From CAYNQN01 sp964530525 (GTDB taxonomy: Bacteria > Actinomycetota > Acidimicrobiia > Acidimicrobiales > Acidimicrobilacustridaceae), in contig CAZHBH010000017.1 of assembly GCA_964530525.1 (NCBI GenBank), positions 1 to 37,263 of the forward strand: DNA of 37,263 nt. The letters run 5' to 3'. Of the stretch, positions 9,475 to 17,348 are shown piece by piece (within the stretch, counting starts at the first letter, position 1; the number at the start of each line of letters is the position of its first letter). The position numbers and the translations under genes were made by a program. The notes below the pieces were generated by a model. The model did no database searches and was not told the origin of the DNA. It was given only the letters and a program-made list of their open reading frames with translations.

Positions 9475-9855
9475 TCAGGCCGGACGCATGTCCGCTGCGT
9501 CCCAGTAGGCGCGCATGGTGGCGATTCGGCCCGTGTCGTCGAACGTCATCGTGTCGATGATGTCGAGGACCACTCGGTCGTCGCCCACGTTGCTACGAGC
9601 CTGCATCGGGAAGGCGGCCTCGTGGCCGGCAACCCGGATCGGCCCGGTGATCACCATCTCGAGGCCGTCGGACATGCCGTGGACCAACTCCCAGAACTCA
9701 CGCAGGCCGCCGTGGCCACGGCGCAGCTCGCTGCCGACCGGGTCCTCGATGGTCGCCTCCGGACTGAACAGCTCGACGAGCTCGTCCACCTCTCCCCGAC
9801 TCCAGATCTCGGCGTAGCGCTCCACCGTGGCCCGGATCTCGTCACTGCTGGCCAT
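9475..9855 (-). CDS. Ketosteroid isomerase-like (SnoaL/NTF2 fold) protein
   Basis: A 126-residue single-domain protein with the cone-shaped NTF2-like pattern. Tyr14 in RYAEIW and Asp38 in TIEDPVGS line up with the catalytic Tyr and base Asp of steroid delta-isomerases, and the FDDTGRIATMRAYW C-terminus is typical. A true steroid or related small-molecule isomerase is possible, but the fold is widely reused and the substrate cannot be told. The ATG start is preceded by GGGGAGGGG at good spacing. It stands alone between peroxiredoxin and a DtxR-family gene. Confidence 0.8.
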   Translation of the reverse strand: MASSDEIRATVERYAEIWSRGEVDELVELFSPEATIEDPVGSELRRGHGGLREFWELVHGMSDGLEMVITGPIRVAGHEAAFPMQARSNVGDDRVVLDIIDTMTFDDTGRIATMRAYWDAADMRPA

Positions 9856-10048
9856 CTAGTCCCCTCCCCTGGTCTGCGGCGGCACACGCTGTCACGTCTG
9901 AGGGCCTGGCGCCCATTCGGTGAGGGATGGGCGCCGTGCGCCCCCCCCGACGACGAGTCGGCTTCCAGAGCCGTTGGCCGCGAAGGCCCTGCGTGCGCCC
10001 TTCGCGGGAGACCCCGGGTGCACCGGAGCGAAGGGGGTCGTCGCGCCA

Positions 10049-10054
10049 TATGGT
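10049..10054 (+). promoter_or_regulatory. TATGGT -10 box, leaderless start of the DtxR-family gene
   Basis: TATGGT is followed by seven bases and ATG 10062. It overlaps the palindrome CCATATGG (10047-10054), which could also be a binding site for the regulator itself, although it does not resemble the known IdeR box. Confidence 0.5.
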
Positions 10055-10061
10055 ATGGAGG

Positions 10062-10733
10062 ATGGCTACCTACGAGACCCCCGAGTGGCACCCGGCCTTC
10101 GAGGAGTACTGCGAGACGATCTGGGAGCTCCGAGAGGACGACGTCGACGTCATCCAGGCCCGCATCGCCCAGCGCCTGGAGGTCTCGCGGCCTGCCGTGT
10201 CGGAGATGATCCGGAAGATGGAGCGGACGGGCCTGGTGACCACCGACGGCGGGGTGATACGCCTCACGGAAGACGGTCACCTCCTCGCGGAGCGCGTGGT
10301 CCGACGCCACCGCTTGGCCGAGCGCTTCCTCACCGACATCCTGGGCCTGTCGTGGGCCGACGCCCACGCCGAGGCCGGGAAGTGGGAGCACATCATCTCC
10401 CAACCGGTCGAGCAGGCGATGGTGCGGGTCCTGGGTGATCCGACCACGTGTCCCCACGGCAACCCCATACCGGGCTCCGACTACGAGCCGCCCGACGCCG
10501 TGACCCTGCGCGAGCTGCCGGTTGGCGAGACCTTCACGGTCTCGCGCATACCCGAGGAGCTCGAGTTCGAGCCTGGCCTGCTGGACTTCCTCGAGACCTC
10601 AGCGCTGCTGCCAGGCCACATCGGGAAGGTGACCGCCACCTCGCCCGACGGCACGACCACCGTGGAGATCGAGGGCAAGCACGTGGGCATCGGCTCCTTC
10701 GCCAGCGAGCGGATCCTGGTCACCACGAGCTGA
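10062..10733 (+). CDS. DtxR-family metal-dependent transcriptional regulator
   Basis: A 223-residue protein with an N-terminal winged helix (recognition part SRPAVSEMIRKMERTGLV at about residues 42-59), a dimerisation and metal domain (RRHRLAERFL, HAEAGKWEH, CPHGNPIPG) and a C-terminal FeoA/SH3-like domain from about residue 145. His83, Glu87, His102, Glu109 and His110 match metal ligands of DtxR/IdeR. The residue equal to DtxR Cys102 is Gly106, whereas MntR has Glu there, so the sensed metal, iron or manganese, cannot be read from the sequence. It would repress uptake genes when metal is plentiful. ATG 10062 is chosen from the leaderless promoter; the frame stays open upstream. Confidence 0.92.
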   Translation: MATYETPEWHPAFEEYCETIWELREDDVDVIQARIAQRLEVSRPAVSEMIRKMERTGLVTTDGGVIRLTEDGHLLAERVVRRHRLAERFLTDILGLSWADAHAEAGKWEHIISQPVEQAMVRVLGDPTTCPHGNPIPGSDYEPPDAVTLRELPVGETFTVSRIPEELEFEPGLLDFLETSALLPGHIGKVTATSPDGTTTVEIEGKHVGIGSFASERILVTTS

Positions 10734-10756
10734 TCCCGAGCGGCTAGGCCCTGAGG

Positions 10757-12925
10757 TCACCGGTCCAGGGCAGCGGGCAGAGGCAGGTGGTGGACGATCG
10801 AGAGCCTCTTCGTGGCCCTCGTGAGGGCGACGTAGAGGGATCGCAGGCCTTGGGCTTCCTCGCTCACGATCGATCCGGGCTCCACGACCACCACGGCGTC
10901 CACCTCCAGTCCCTTCACCAAGGACACCGGGACCACGGTCACCTGCTGCTCCAGGCCGTGCCTGGTCGCTTGGCCGTGCTCCACGCCGCGGGAGGTGAGA
11001 GCCTCGCTCACCGCGTCGACCAGCGAAGAGGGGCACACGACCGCCACGTGGCCTGGATCGACAGCCGCCAGCTCTAGCTGGGTCGCGTCGGCGACCGACT
11101 CCAGCAGGCCCCCGGGACCGTCGGCCGGCTCGGCCCGGACGATCCTCGGTTCGGACCCGTCCTGGCGGATGGAGGTGGGGGCCGTGACGCCGGGGGCGGC
11201 TTCACGGAGCACTCGCGATGCGAGCTCCATGATCGGGGCGGGGAGCCGGTAACCGATGGTCAGCTCCGCCCGGCGCGGCGGTCGCTTGCGGGCCAGGTGG
11301 CCTGTTACCTCGTCCCAGCTTGTGTTGGCCCACTGGCCGGTGGCCTGAGCGATGTCGCCCACGACGGTCATCGAGCCGTTGAGCGAGCGGCGGGCGATCA
11401 TCCGCAGCTGCATCGGCGAGAGGTCCTGGGCCTCGTCCACCACGATGTGCCCGTAGGTGCGGATCTCGTCGTCGCCCTGGCCCTGGTCCCTCCGCCGCTT
11501 GGGGCGCGGGCCGAGCAGCACCTTCGCCTCGTCGAGCAGGGGCGCGTCGTCGTGGGTGAACAGCACCTCCGATCCGGTCGGGGTGCGAGGTCGCTGGAGG
11601 GCCTCCAGCTCCTCGGACCCGAACAGGCGACCGCCGGCGCTTCGCAGCAGGGGCAACGATCCGAACAGGTCGTGGAGGAGCTGCGCCGGTGTCAGGACCG
11701 GCCACATCCACTCAAGTGCCTCTCTCAGCTCGGGCGTCGACCGCAGGCGCTCGCGCACCACGGCGGGCGACAGGTCGCCCCGGCCGGACGCCGCCAGGGC
11801 CGAGTAGAGCTCCTGCTCCACGAAGCGCCGCGCCGGGTTGTGGCGCCTGAAGCGGCGGCGGGCCTCGGCCACGATGCGTTCGCTCGCCGCCCGGGGGAGG
11901 CGCAGGCGCTGAAGCCCGTAGCCGACCACCAGGTCCTCACGCAGCGCCCGCTGTCGGTCGCGGACGGCGCGCGCGAGGAGCTCTGCCATGCGGGGGTCGC
12001 CCTTCACCCTCGCCGCCACACCTCGCTCGTAGCCCGAGAAGCGTGCGTCGGGCACCAGGTCGGCCAGCACGGCCAGCTCCACTCCCGCCTCGCCGAGCGA
12101 TGGGAGGACCTGCTCGATGTAGCCCAGGAAGAGGCGGTTCGGCCCCACCACCAGAACGCCCTGCCCTTCGAGCGGGAACCGGAACGTGTAGAGCAGGTAG
12201 GCGGCGCGGTGCAGCGCCACCACGGTCTTGCCCGTGCCTGGGCCTCCCTGGACCACGAGCAAGCCCGGCAGGTCGGCCCTGATCACCTCGTCCTGCTCGC
12301 CCTGGATGGTGGCGACGATGTCGGTGAGGCGCCCGCTCCGGTTCGTCTCGAGGGCCGATATGAGCGCTCCGTGCCCCTTCACCGACCCACCTGGCCCACC
12401 GCCCGGAGACCCGTCGCCAGTGCCGTCGTGCTCGCCGATCCCGAGGGCGGCCACCGCGTCGCCGAAGAGCTCGTCTTCCATCCCGAGCAGGGTCCGGCCC
12501 TTCGTCGCGAAGTGCCGGCGCCTGGCCAGGCCCATCGGCTGGCGCCCCGTGGCCCGGTAGAAGGGCTCGGCGACCGGCGCTCGCCAGTCGACGATCACCG
12601 GCTCCTGGCTCTCGTCGGAGACCGCGATCCGGCCGATGTAGTAGGTGTCGCCCGGCGCCCCGTCGTCGGCCATGTCGATGCGTCCGAAGCAGAGCGACGC
12701 CTCGCCCACGTCGAGCTGAGCGAGGCGCGAGAGCATCGTGTCGTAGATGACCTCACGCTCGAAGCGCGCCTGCTCGGTGCCACCGCGGCCGACCTCGACC
12801 ATCGTCCGCATCCGCGAGGCCGCCTGTCTCGTCAGCTCCAGGCAGGCATAGGCATGATCGATATAGGCCTGCTCAGCCTCGAGATCGGCCTGTTCGGCCC
12901 TTGGGAAGCTGTGCGAGTCGTTCAC
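10757..12925 (-). CDS. helD: HelD-type RNA polymerase-associated ATPase (UvrD/Rep-like helicase)
   Basis: From GTG 12925 the protein has 722 residues. The N-terminal arm (EQAYIDHAYACLE...), then SLCFGRID and YYIGRIAVSDESQEPVIVDWRAPVAEPFYRA, are features of actinobacterial HelD. Walker A is GGPGTGKT near residue 225, the DEAQDLSPMQLRM motif II follows, and the C-terminal VPVSLVKGLEVDAVVVVEP and LYVALTRATKRL are UvrD motifs V and VI. HelD proteins remove stalled RNA polymerase from nucleic acid, and some (HelR) give rifamycin tolerance. The frame is open to 13111, but residues before VNDSHSFPRAEQ have no family character. No clear ribosome-binding site or promoter was found. Converges with the DtxR-family gene across 23 bases. 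Confidence 0.88.
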   Translation of the reverse strand: MNDSHSFPRAEQADLEAEQAYIDHAYACLELTRQAASRMRTMVEVGRGGTEQARFEREVIYDTMLSRLAQLDVGEASLCFGRIDMADDGAPGDTYYIGRIAVSDESQEPVIVDWRAPVAEPFYRATGRQPMGLARRRHFATKGRTLLGMEDELFGDAVAALGIGEHDGTGDGSPGGGPGGSVKGHGALISALETNRSGRLTDIVATIQGEQDEVIRADLPGLLVVQGGPGTGKTVVALHRAAYLLYTFRFPLEGQGVLVVGPNRLFLGYIEQVLPSLGEAGVELAVLADLVPDARFSGYERGVAARVKGDPRMAELLARAVRDRQRALREDLVVGYGLQRLRLPRAASERIVAEARRRFRRHNPARRFVEQELYSALAASGRGDLSPAVVRERLRSTPELREALEWMWPVLTPAQLLHDLFGSLPLLRSAGGRLFGSEELEALQRPRTPTGSEVLFTHDDAPLLDEAKVLLGPRPKRRRDQGQGDDEIRTYGHIVVDEAQDLSPMQLRMIARRSLNGSMTVVGDIAQATGQWANTSWDEVTGHLARKRPPRRAELTIGYRLPAPIMELASRVLREAAPGVTAPTSIRQDGSEPRIVRAEPADGPGGLLESVADATQLELAAVDPGHVAVVCPSSLVDAVSEALTSRGVEHGQATRHGLEQQVTVVPVSLVKGLEVDAVVVVEPGSIVSEEAQGLRSLYVALTRATKRLSIVHHLPLPAALDR

Positions 12926-13099
12926 CTCGGTCGCAGCCCACGCCGATCGATCCGTGCCGTCCGATCGTCGAGGCAGTCGGGCCCGCAGGCGGCCTCGCCC
13001 ATCGGCTCGAGTCCCGGCTGGAGATGTGCGGCCATGGGCGATCCTCAACGGCTCCCGTGGAAACGGAGCCTCCCAGCCTATCCACCGCCCGGCGCGTGA

Positions 13100-13105
13100 C
13101 AGACT
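13100..13105 (+). promoter_or_regulatory. CAGACT -10-like box of the 55-residue membrane protein
   Basis: CAGACT keeps the A at position 2 and T at position 6 of TANNNT and ends six bases before ATG 13112. The same spacing is seen at many first genes here. Confidence 0.35.
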
Positions 13106-13111
13106 CGGCAC

Positions 13112-13279
13112 ATGCTGATCACGCTGATCTTCGGTGTCCTCGCGGTCGTGCTCCTGGTAGGCGGGCTGGGGGTGCCCAGCGCACAGCGCAGCCCGAGCAT
13201 CCGGGTGGGCCTGTGGTTCTTCGCCGTGGCGGCCGCCCTGATCGCCCTCGGCTTCTTCGTGGCCGCCATCAGGAGCTAG
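13112..13279 (+). CDS. Small two-helix membrane protein, 55 residues
   Basis: The ORF encodes 55 residues with two hydrophobic helices, about residues 2-20 and 33-52, joined by a polar loop containing PSAQRSPS. It starts MLITLIFGVLAVVLL and ends in AAIRS. It lies between the divergent helD and convergent ABC ATPase, ends in a CTAG shared with the ATPase stop, and has a -10-like box at leaderless spacing, all of which argue that it is a real gene. The function is unknown. Confidence 0.65.
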   Translation: MLITLIFGVLAVVLLVGGLGVPSAQRSPSIRVGLWFFAVAAALIALGFFVAAIRS

Positions 13280-13893
13280 GTCCCGAGCAGCACCACGTGG
13301 TCGGCTCGGTCGGCCTCGGTGGGATCGTGCGTGGCCACGACGATGGCCGCACCCCTCGATCGCTCCTCGTCCAAGGCTCGCTCGTAGTACGCGAGGCCCT
13401 CGGTGTCGATCCCGGACGTGGGCTCGTCGAGGATCAGCAGGTCGGCCACGGAGGCCAAGGCTTGGGCGAGGTGAGCGCGCTGGCGCTGACCCACCGAGAG
13501 CTCCCAGAGCGAGCGGCGCGCCAGGTGGCCCATGCCCGTGCGCTGCATGGAGCGCTCGACGAGCCTGCGGTCGCTCTCCCGTCGGCGGCGGAGGAGGCCG
13601 AGATCGGCGTAGCGGCCCATCCCCACGACGTCACGCACCTGCAGCGGTAGCACCGGGCCCTGGCCGCTCACCTGCGCCATGTAGGCGACGCGTCCGGACA
13701 CCTCGATGGAACCGTCCAGGGGCGCCAGCAAGCCCGCCATGGCCTTCAGCAACGTCGACTTGCCTGATCCGTTGGCCCCCACGAGGGCCACCAGCTCGCC
13801 GGGCGCGACCTCCAGGTCGAGGCCCTCCACGGCTGGCCGTCCTCCGTATCCCAAGGCCAGCCCCCGCGCCTGCACCAGCGGCGGCGAGCTCAC
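13276..13893 (-). CDS. znuC: Zinc/manganese ABC transporter ATP-binding protein
   Basis: A 205-residue ATPase that powers metal import. Walker A is GANGSGKST at residues 39-47, the signature reads ELSVGQRQR at 131-139, Walker B is LLILDEP at 152-158, and the switch His is in VVATHD at about 189. It is shorter than the usual 240-250 residues, ending soon after the switch. The GTG start overlaps the permease stop by GTGA, and its own stop shares CTAG with the small membrane protein. The gene set is of the ZnuABC/MntABC type; zinc is favoured because of the His-rich binding protein. Confidence 0.9.
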   Translation of the reverse strand: MSSPPLVQARGLALGYGGRPAVEGLDLEVAPGELVALVGANGSGKSTLLKAMAGLLAPLDGSIEVSGRVAYMAQVSGQGPVLPLQVRDVVGMGRYADLGLLRRRRESDRRLVERSMQRTGMGHLARRSLWELSVGQRQRAHLAQALASVADLLILDEPTSGIDTEGLAYYERALDEERSRGAAIVVATHDPTEADRADHVVLLGT

Positions 13894-14708
13894 CGGCCCC
13901 TCACCGCCTGGACCACGAGCGCCACGAAGAAAATCCCGATGGCGCACAGAACGATCGCTGCGCCTCCCGCCACGTCCCAGTGGTAGCTGGCCAGCAACCC
14001 GAGGAACACCGACGTCACGCCCACAGCTACGGCCACGGCCACCATCGTCGCCACGCGCCTGGCGAGCAGCGCACCCGCTCCCGCCGGGGCCATCAGCATC
14101 CCGAACACCAGCAAGGTGCCGACCGTCTGGAACGACACCACGACCGTCAGCGCGATCAGGACCAGCATGATCGTGTGGTACCGCCTCGCCTTGAACCCAG
14201 CTACGTCGGCCTGCTCGGGGTCGTAGCTGAGGAGCAGGAAGGGTCGGGCGCACAGGACCGACACGACGATCACGGCGAGGGTGGCCAGGGCCTGCACCCA
14301 CAGGTCCGCCGCGCTGATGCCGAGGATCTCGCCGAAGAGGATCCCGACCAGGTCTCCGGTGAAGGTGGGCGAGCGCGAGACGATCACCACCCCCAGGGCG
14401 AGCATCCCCACGAACAGGAGGCCGATAGCGCTGTCCGACGAGAGGCGGGACCAGCGGGTCACCGCCCTCACGCCCGCGATCATCGCGAGCGCGCCGACGA
14501 CCGCACCCGCCATCCCCGGGTAGCCCAGCACGACCGCCCCGGCCACCCCCGGCAGGACGCCGTGGGCGAGCGCGTCACCGATGAAGGCGAGGCCGCGCAG
14601 CACCACGAAGGTCCCCACCACCGCGCACGCGACAGCCACGAGCACCCCGGCCAGCAGCGCGCGCTGCATGAAGAGGTTGGCGGTGAAGGGCTCGAAGAAC
14701 CAGCTCAC
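13890..14708 (-). CDS. znuB: Zinc/manganese ABC transporter permease
   Basis: A 272-residue, highly hydrophobic protein of the ABC-3 permease family with about eight membrane helices. The conserved GDALAHGVLPGVA (residues 44-56) and SSDSAIGLLFVGMLALG (about 90-106) segments are clear. It forms the membrane channel for the metal and docks the ATPase encoded next to it. GTG start and stop both lie in GTGA overlaps with the flanking genes, so stoichiometric coupled translation is likely. Confidence 0.93.
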   Translation of the reverse strand: MSWFFEPFTANLFMQRALLAGVLVAVACAVVGTFVVLRGLAFIGDALAHGVLPGVAGAVVLGYPGMAGAVVGALAMIAGVRAVTRWSRLSSDSAIGLLFVGMLALGVVIVSRSPTFTGDLVGILFGEILGISAADLWVQALATLAVIVVSVLCARPFLLLSYDPEQADVAGFKARRYHTIMLVLIALTVVVSFQTVGTLLVFGMLMAPAGAGALLARRVATMVAVAVAVGVTSVFLGLLASYHWDVAGGAAIVLCAIGIFFVALVVQAVRGR

Positions 14709-15676
14709 GGGGCCAGGCCCTCGGCCATCCGCTCCGCGATCCGCCTGATGAGCTCCACATACGAGGTGCCGTGGGGCGGTGTGTGGGCGTCGAGCTCGAC
14801 GAGACGCACCCCGGTCTGGTCAGCGAGTGCCTCCGCGAGGGCGTGGGACGCACCCGCCTCGACGAAGACGGCAGGCACCTCGTGGCGCTCCACCTCCTCG
14901 ACGATGCGGGCCAGAGCAGCCGCTGACGGGCTGGCCTGCGACGTGAGGGACGGCACCAGCGCGCCGAGCTGGACGAGGCCGTACCTGTCTGCGAACCAGC
15001 CGAGCGATTCGTGTGCTGTAACGAGGAGGCGGCGCTCGAGAGGGATGGGAGAGAGGATCTCGCGCACCTCCGCGTCCAACTTCTGGAGCCCCGAAGCGAT
15101 CTCCGCGGCACGAGTCCCCACGTCGATCCCGAGCTCGGATCGGACCACCGGTGCGAGGGCCTCCACCACCTGTCCCATCGCTACCGGGTCGACCCAGAAG
15201 TGAGGGTCGACCCCTTCGTGGTCGTGGACCGCACCGTCGTGGTCGTGATCCTCGTCGGTCTCGTCGCGGTGGCGCGGCGGCAAGTGGTCGGTGGACCGGA
15301 ACACGGGCGTGCCGTCGTCCGCCGCCTGCTCGATCACGCCGACGAGACCCTCCTCGAGGTCGCCCCCGTTCACGATCACGAGGTCGGCGGCACCGATCTT
15401 CTCCACGTCGCCGGCCGACGGCTGGTAGTCGTGCGGGTCCACGCCCGGCGCCATGAGAACCTCGACGCGGGCCCGGCCATCCACCAGGTCCTCCACCACC
15501 GAGCCCAGCACCGGGTGCGTGACCACCACCACCGGGCGGTCGTCGACCTCGCTCGTGGAGGCCTCTCCGGCGCTCCCGCCACCACAGGCTGAGCACAAGG
15601 CCAACGTCGAGAGAGCTGCCAGAACGGCGAGGAGGGGGCGCCTCGACCTCCCCGACCACCTTGTAATAGGAATCAC
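14705..15676 (-). CDS. znuA: Zinc-binding lipoprotein of ABC transporter (ZnuA-like)
   Basis: A 323-residue cluster A-I solute-binding protein. The N-terminus is a signal segment (RRPLLAVLAALSTLALCSAC), with lipidation likely at Cys31. Metal ligands His54 (VVTHPVLGSV), His82 (PHDYQPS) and His159 (DPHFWVDP) are in place, and a His/Asp-rich loop lies at about residues 136-153 (HRDETDEDHDHDGAVHDH), a feature that favours zinc over manganese. The frame is open to 16108, but GTG 15676 is chosen because a TATATT box ends seven bases before it and translation from there begins directly with the signal peptide. First gene of a three-gene import operon. Confidence 0.9.
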   Translation of the reverse strand: MIPITRWSGRSRRPLLAVLAALSTLALCSACGGGSAGEASTSEVDDRPVVVVTHPVLGSVVEDLVDGRARVEVLMAPGVDPHDYQPSAGDVEKIGAADLVIVNGGDLEEGLVGVIEQAADDGTPVFRSTDHLPPRHRDETDEDHDHDGAVHDHEGVDPHFWVDPVAMGQVVEALAPVVRSELGIDVGTRAAEIASGLQKLDAEVREILSPIPLERRLLVTAHESLGWFADRYGLVQLGALVPSLTSQASPSAAALARIVEEVERHEVPAVFVEAGASHALAEALADQTGVRLVELDAHTPPHGTSYVELIRRIAERMAEGLAP

Positions 15677-15690
15677 TCTCAAAAATATAC
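15661..15690 (-). promoter_or_regulatory. znuA promoter with possible FUR-family (Zur) operator
   Basis: The minus strand has TATATT (15684-15689), seven bases, then the GTG start of znuA. The 15-mer TGAGAGTGATTCCTA (15667-15681) agrees at 10 of 13 defined positions with the generic FUR-family box TGANAATGATTNTCA and covers the start codon. The 30 bases are strikingly AT-rich against their surroundings. Occupancy would block transcription start and the leaderless ribosome site at once. The match is imperfect, and the inverted repeat is weak. Confidence 0.45.
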
Positions 15691-15778
15691 GCCCGACAAT
15701 GTCGCTCCACGCAAGTGCGGATCGGCTGCGGAGGGGTGCCTGCGAGCAGACGCCTGGCGCCGGGCGGGCCGACGTGCC

Positions 15779-15784
15779 CATAGT
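15779..15784 (+). promoter_or_regulatory. CATAGT -10 box of the esterase gene
   Basis: CATAGT ends six bases before ATG 15791, four of six matches to TATAAT. No Shine-Dalgarno is present. Confidence 0.4.
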
Positions 15785-15790
15785 GACCTG

Positions 15791-16462
15791 ATGATCCCGG
15801 TAGAGCCGTTGCGCGCTGAGCTGGTGGAGCATCCAGGGGCTCCGGGGATGGTGCTGGTCCTGCACGGCTACGGCGACCAGCCCGAGAGGCTGCTGCGCCT
15901 GATGGCCAGGATCGACACCGCAAGGCACTACAGCTGGCTGGCACCGTACGGTCCCGGCGAGGCAGCGGTGGGCGGACCGGCCTGGTTCCCTGCCGGCGAC
16001 CGCGAGGGATCCGAGATGGCCACTTCGCTCGCGAGGATCGACGAGACCCTGAGGCGCCGGGGGGCGGGGGCCGGGTCCTTCCCGGAACCGGTGGTGGTGG
16101 TCGGGCACTCGCAGGGTGCCGCGATGGGCCTAGCCCTGGCATGTCGGGGCGAGGCCCCCTGGCGGCCGAGCGCCGTGATCGCGATCGCCGGCTTCCTGCC
16201 GAACGAGCCAGGGGTCGAGTGGGATCTGCCGGCCGCTGCTGGGACCCGCTTCCTCCTGGCCCACGGATCCAGCGACGACGTGGTGAGCGTGCAGATGGGG
16301 CGCTCGGCGGCTCGCGCCCTCGAGCGAGCGGGAGCCGAGGTCGAGTGGTACGAGCACCCTGGTGGACACGAGCTGACCAGAGGGATCCTGGATGCATCCC
16401 GCGAATGGCTGGCCCGGCCGCCCTTCGAACCCCCAGGGCGCGGCGACGGAGGGGTCGGCTGA
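15791..16462 (+). CDS. Phospholipase/carboxylesterase family alpha/beta hydrolase
   Basis: A 223-residue cytoplasmic esterase. The oxyanion-hole strand LVLHGYGDQ is at residues 22-30, the nucleophile Ser107 in GHSQG, an acid in GSSDDVV (Asp162 or Asp163) and the general base His193 in PGGHEL. This matches the YpfH/acyl-protein thioesterase-like group, acting on short acyl esters; the natural substrate is unknown. It is divergent from znuA across 114 bases, is not obviously part of any operon, and is followed by a hairpin at 16474-16494. Confidence 0.88.
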   Translation: MIPVEPLRAELVEHPGAPGMVLVLHGYGDQPERLLRLMARIDTARHYSWLAPYGPGEAAVGGPAWFPAGDREGSEMATSLARIDETLRRRGAGAGSFPEPVVVVGHSQGAAMGLALACRGEAPWRPSAVIAIAGFLPNEPGVEWDLPAAAGTRFLLAHGSSDDVVSVQMGRSAARALERAGAEVEWYEHPGGHELTRGILDASREWLARPPFEPPGRGDGGVG

Positions 16463-16473
16463 TCTCCCACGTT

Positions 16474-16494
16474 CCGGTGGGTCTCGTCCACCGG
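16474..16494 (+). terminator. Hairpin after the esterase gene
   Basis: CCGGTGG (16474-16480) pairs perfectly with CCACCGG (16488-16494) around a 7-base loop, 12 bases after the stop. No T run follows, so termination is only suggested. The remaining bases up to the SCO1 gene show nothing recognisable. Confidence 0.4.
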
Positions 16495-16616
16495 CGCCGG
16501 GGGCCGTTTGGACTCCCGAGGGCAGGGGCGGGACACTTGGGGCCACGAGCCGGCGGGCAAGGCCCCGGTCGGCACAGCGTGGCTCTCGATCCCAGCGAAG
16601 CGAGCAGGTCCTCAAG

Positions 16617-17348
16617 GTGGCTGATCTCTCAGTAGGTGATCGGCCGGCACCGGCGCCGGCGCCGTCCCCTCCGGGGGCGACTCCAGCTTGGGCGCTCGCG
16701 GCCTTCCTGCTGGGCGGACTGGTGCTGCTGGCCATCGCCCTCGGTGCCTGGATGGTCAGCTCCGGGAACGACCAGGAAGCCGCGGTGGGTCAGTGGAAGG
16801 GGACCGAGCTCCCCAACGCCCCTGCCCGGCCGGATGCCGTGCTCGTCGACACCTCGGGCCAGCCCTACGACCTCCGCTCGGAGACGGCGGGCGAGCTGAC
16901 GGTGCTGTTCTTCGGCTACACCAACTGCCCCGACGCCTGCCCCATCCAGATGGCCACCCTGAGCCAGGCGCTGCCGCGCACCGACGTGCCGGTGAAGGTC
17001 CTGTTCGTGACCACCGACCCCGAGCGCGACACGCCCGAGGTCCTTCGCAGGTGGCTCGACAACTACAGCTCGGACTTCGTAGGCCTCACCGGGACCTCCG
17101 AGCAGCTCTCGGCGCTCCAGAGCGACATGCAGGTGAGCACCGCTCTGCGCGCAGACGCCGAGGCCGACGGCGGCTACCTGGTGGGTCACTACACGGGCGC
17201 CTTCCTCATAACGCCAGACGACAGGGCGCACCTGGTGTACGGGTTCGGAACCCGCCAGCAGGACTGGCTCGACGACCTCCCCAAGGTCGCCGAGCACGAG
17301 GAGTGGAGCGCCGCCGTCCCCGGACGAGCTTCGGAGCCGCCCTCGTGA
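16617..17348 (+). CDS. SCO1/SenC family copper chaperone
   Basis: A 243-residue protein with one N-terminal membrane helix (about residues 24-46) after a Pro/Ala-rich cytoplasmic tail, and a thioredoxin-fold domain outside. Copper ligands Cys104 and Cys108 (TNCPDACPIQ) and His191 (GHYTGAF) are present, with DPERDTP at 134-140. SCO proteins deliver or reduce copper for the CuA site of cytochrome c oxidase. GTG 16617 is the start that gives the tail plus helix; the frame is open further upstream without family character. It overlaps ctaG by GTGA, which supports the oxidase assembly role. Confidence 0.9.
   Translation: MADLSVGDRPAPAPAPSPPGATPAWALAAFLLGGLVLLAIALGAWMVSSGNDQEAAVGQWKGTELPNAPARPDAVLVDTSGQPYDLRSETAGELTVLFFGYTNCPDACPIQMATLSQALPRTDVPVKVLFVTTDPERDTPEVLRRWLDNYSSDFVGLTGTSEQLSALQSDMQVSTALRADAEADGGYLVGHYTGAFLITPDDRAHLVYGFGTRQQDWLDDLPKVAEHEEWSAAVPGRASEPPS

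Noticed and set aside
10047..10054. CCATATGG palindrome as an IdeR/DtxR operator
   Set aside because: Too short and unlike the 19-base IdeR or MntR consensus. It is kept only as part of the promoter.
11297..13099. 600-codon plus-strand open frame opposite helD
   Set aside because: The helD frame has Walker and UvrD motifs; the opposite frame is His/Arg/Gln-rich without recognisable domains.
12926..13111. N-terminal extension of helD to 13111
   Set aside because: The 62 extra residues show no HelD character, and the start would abut the divergent small membrane gene and its promoter.
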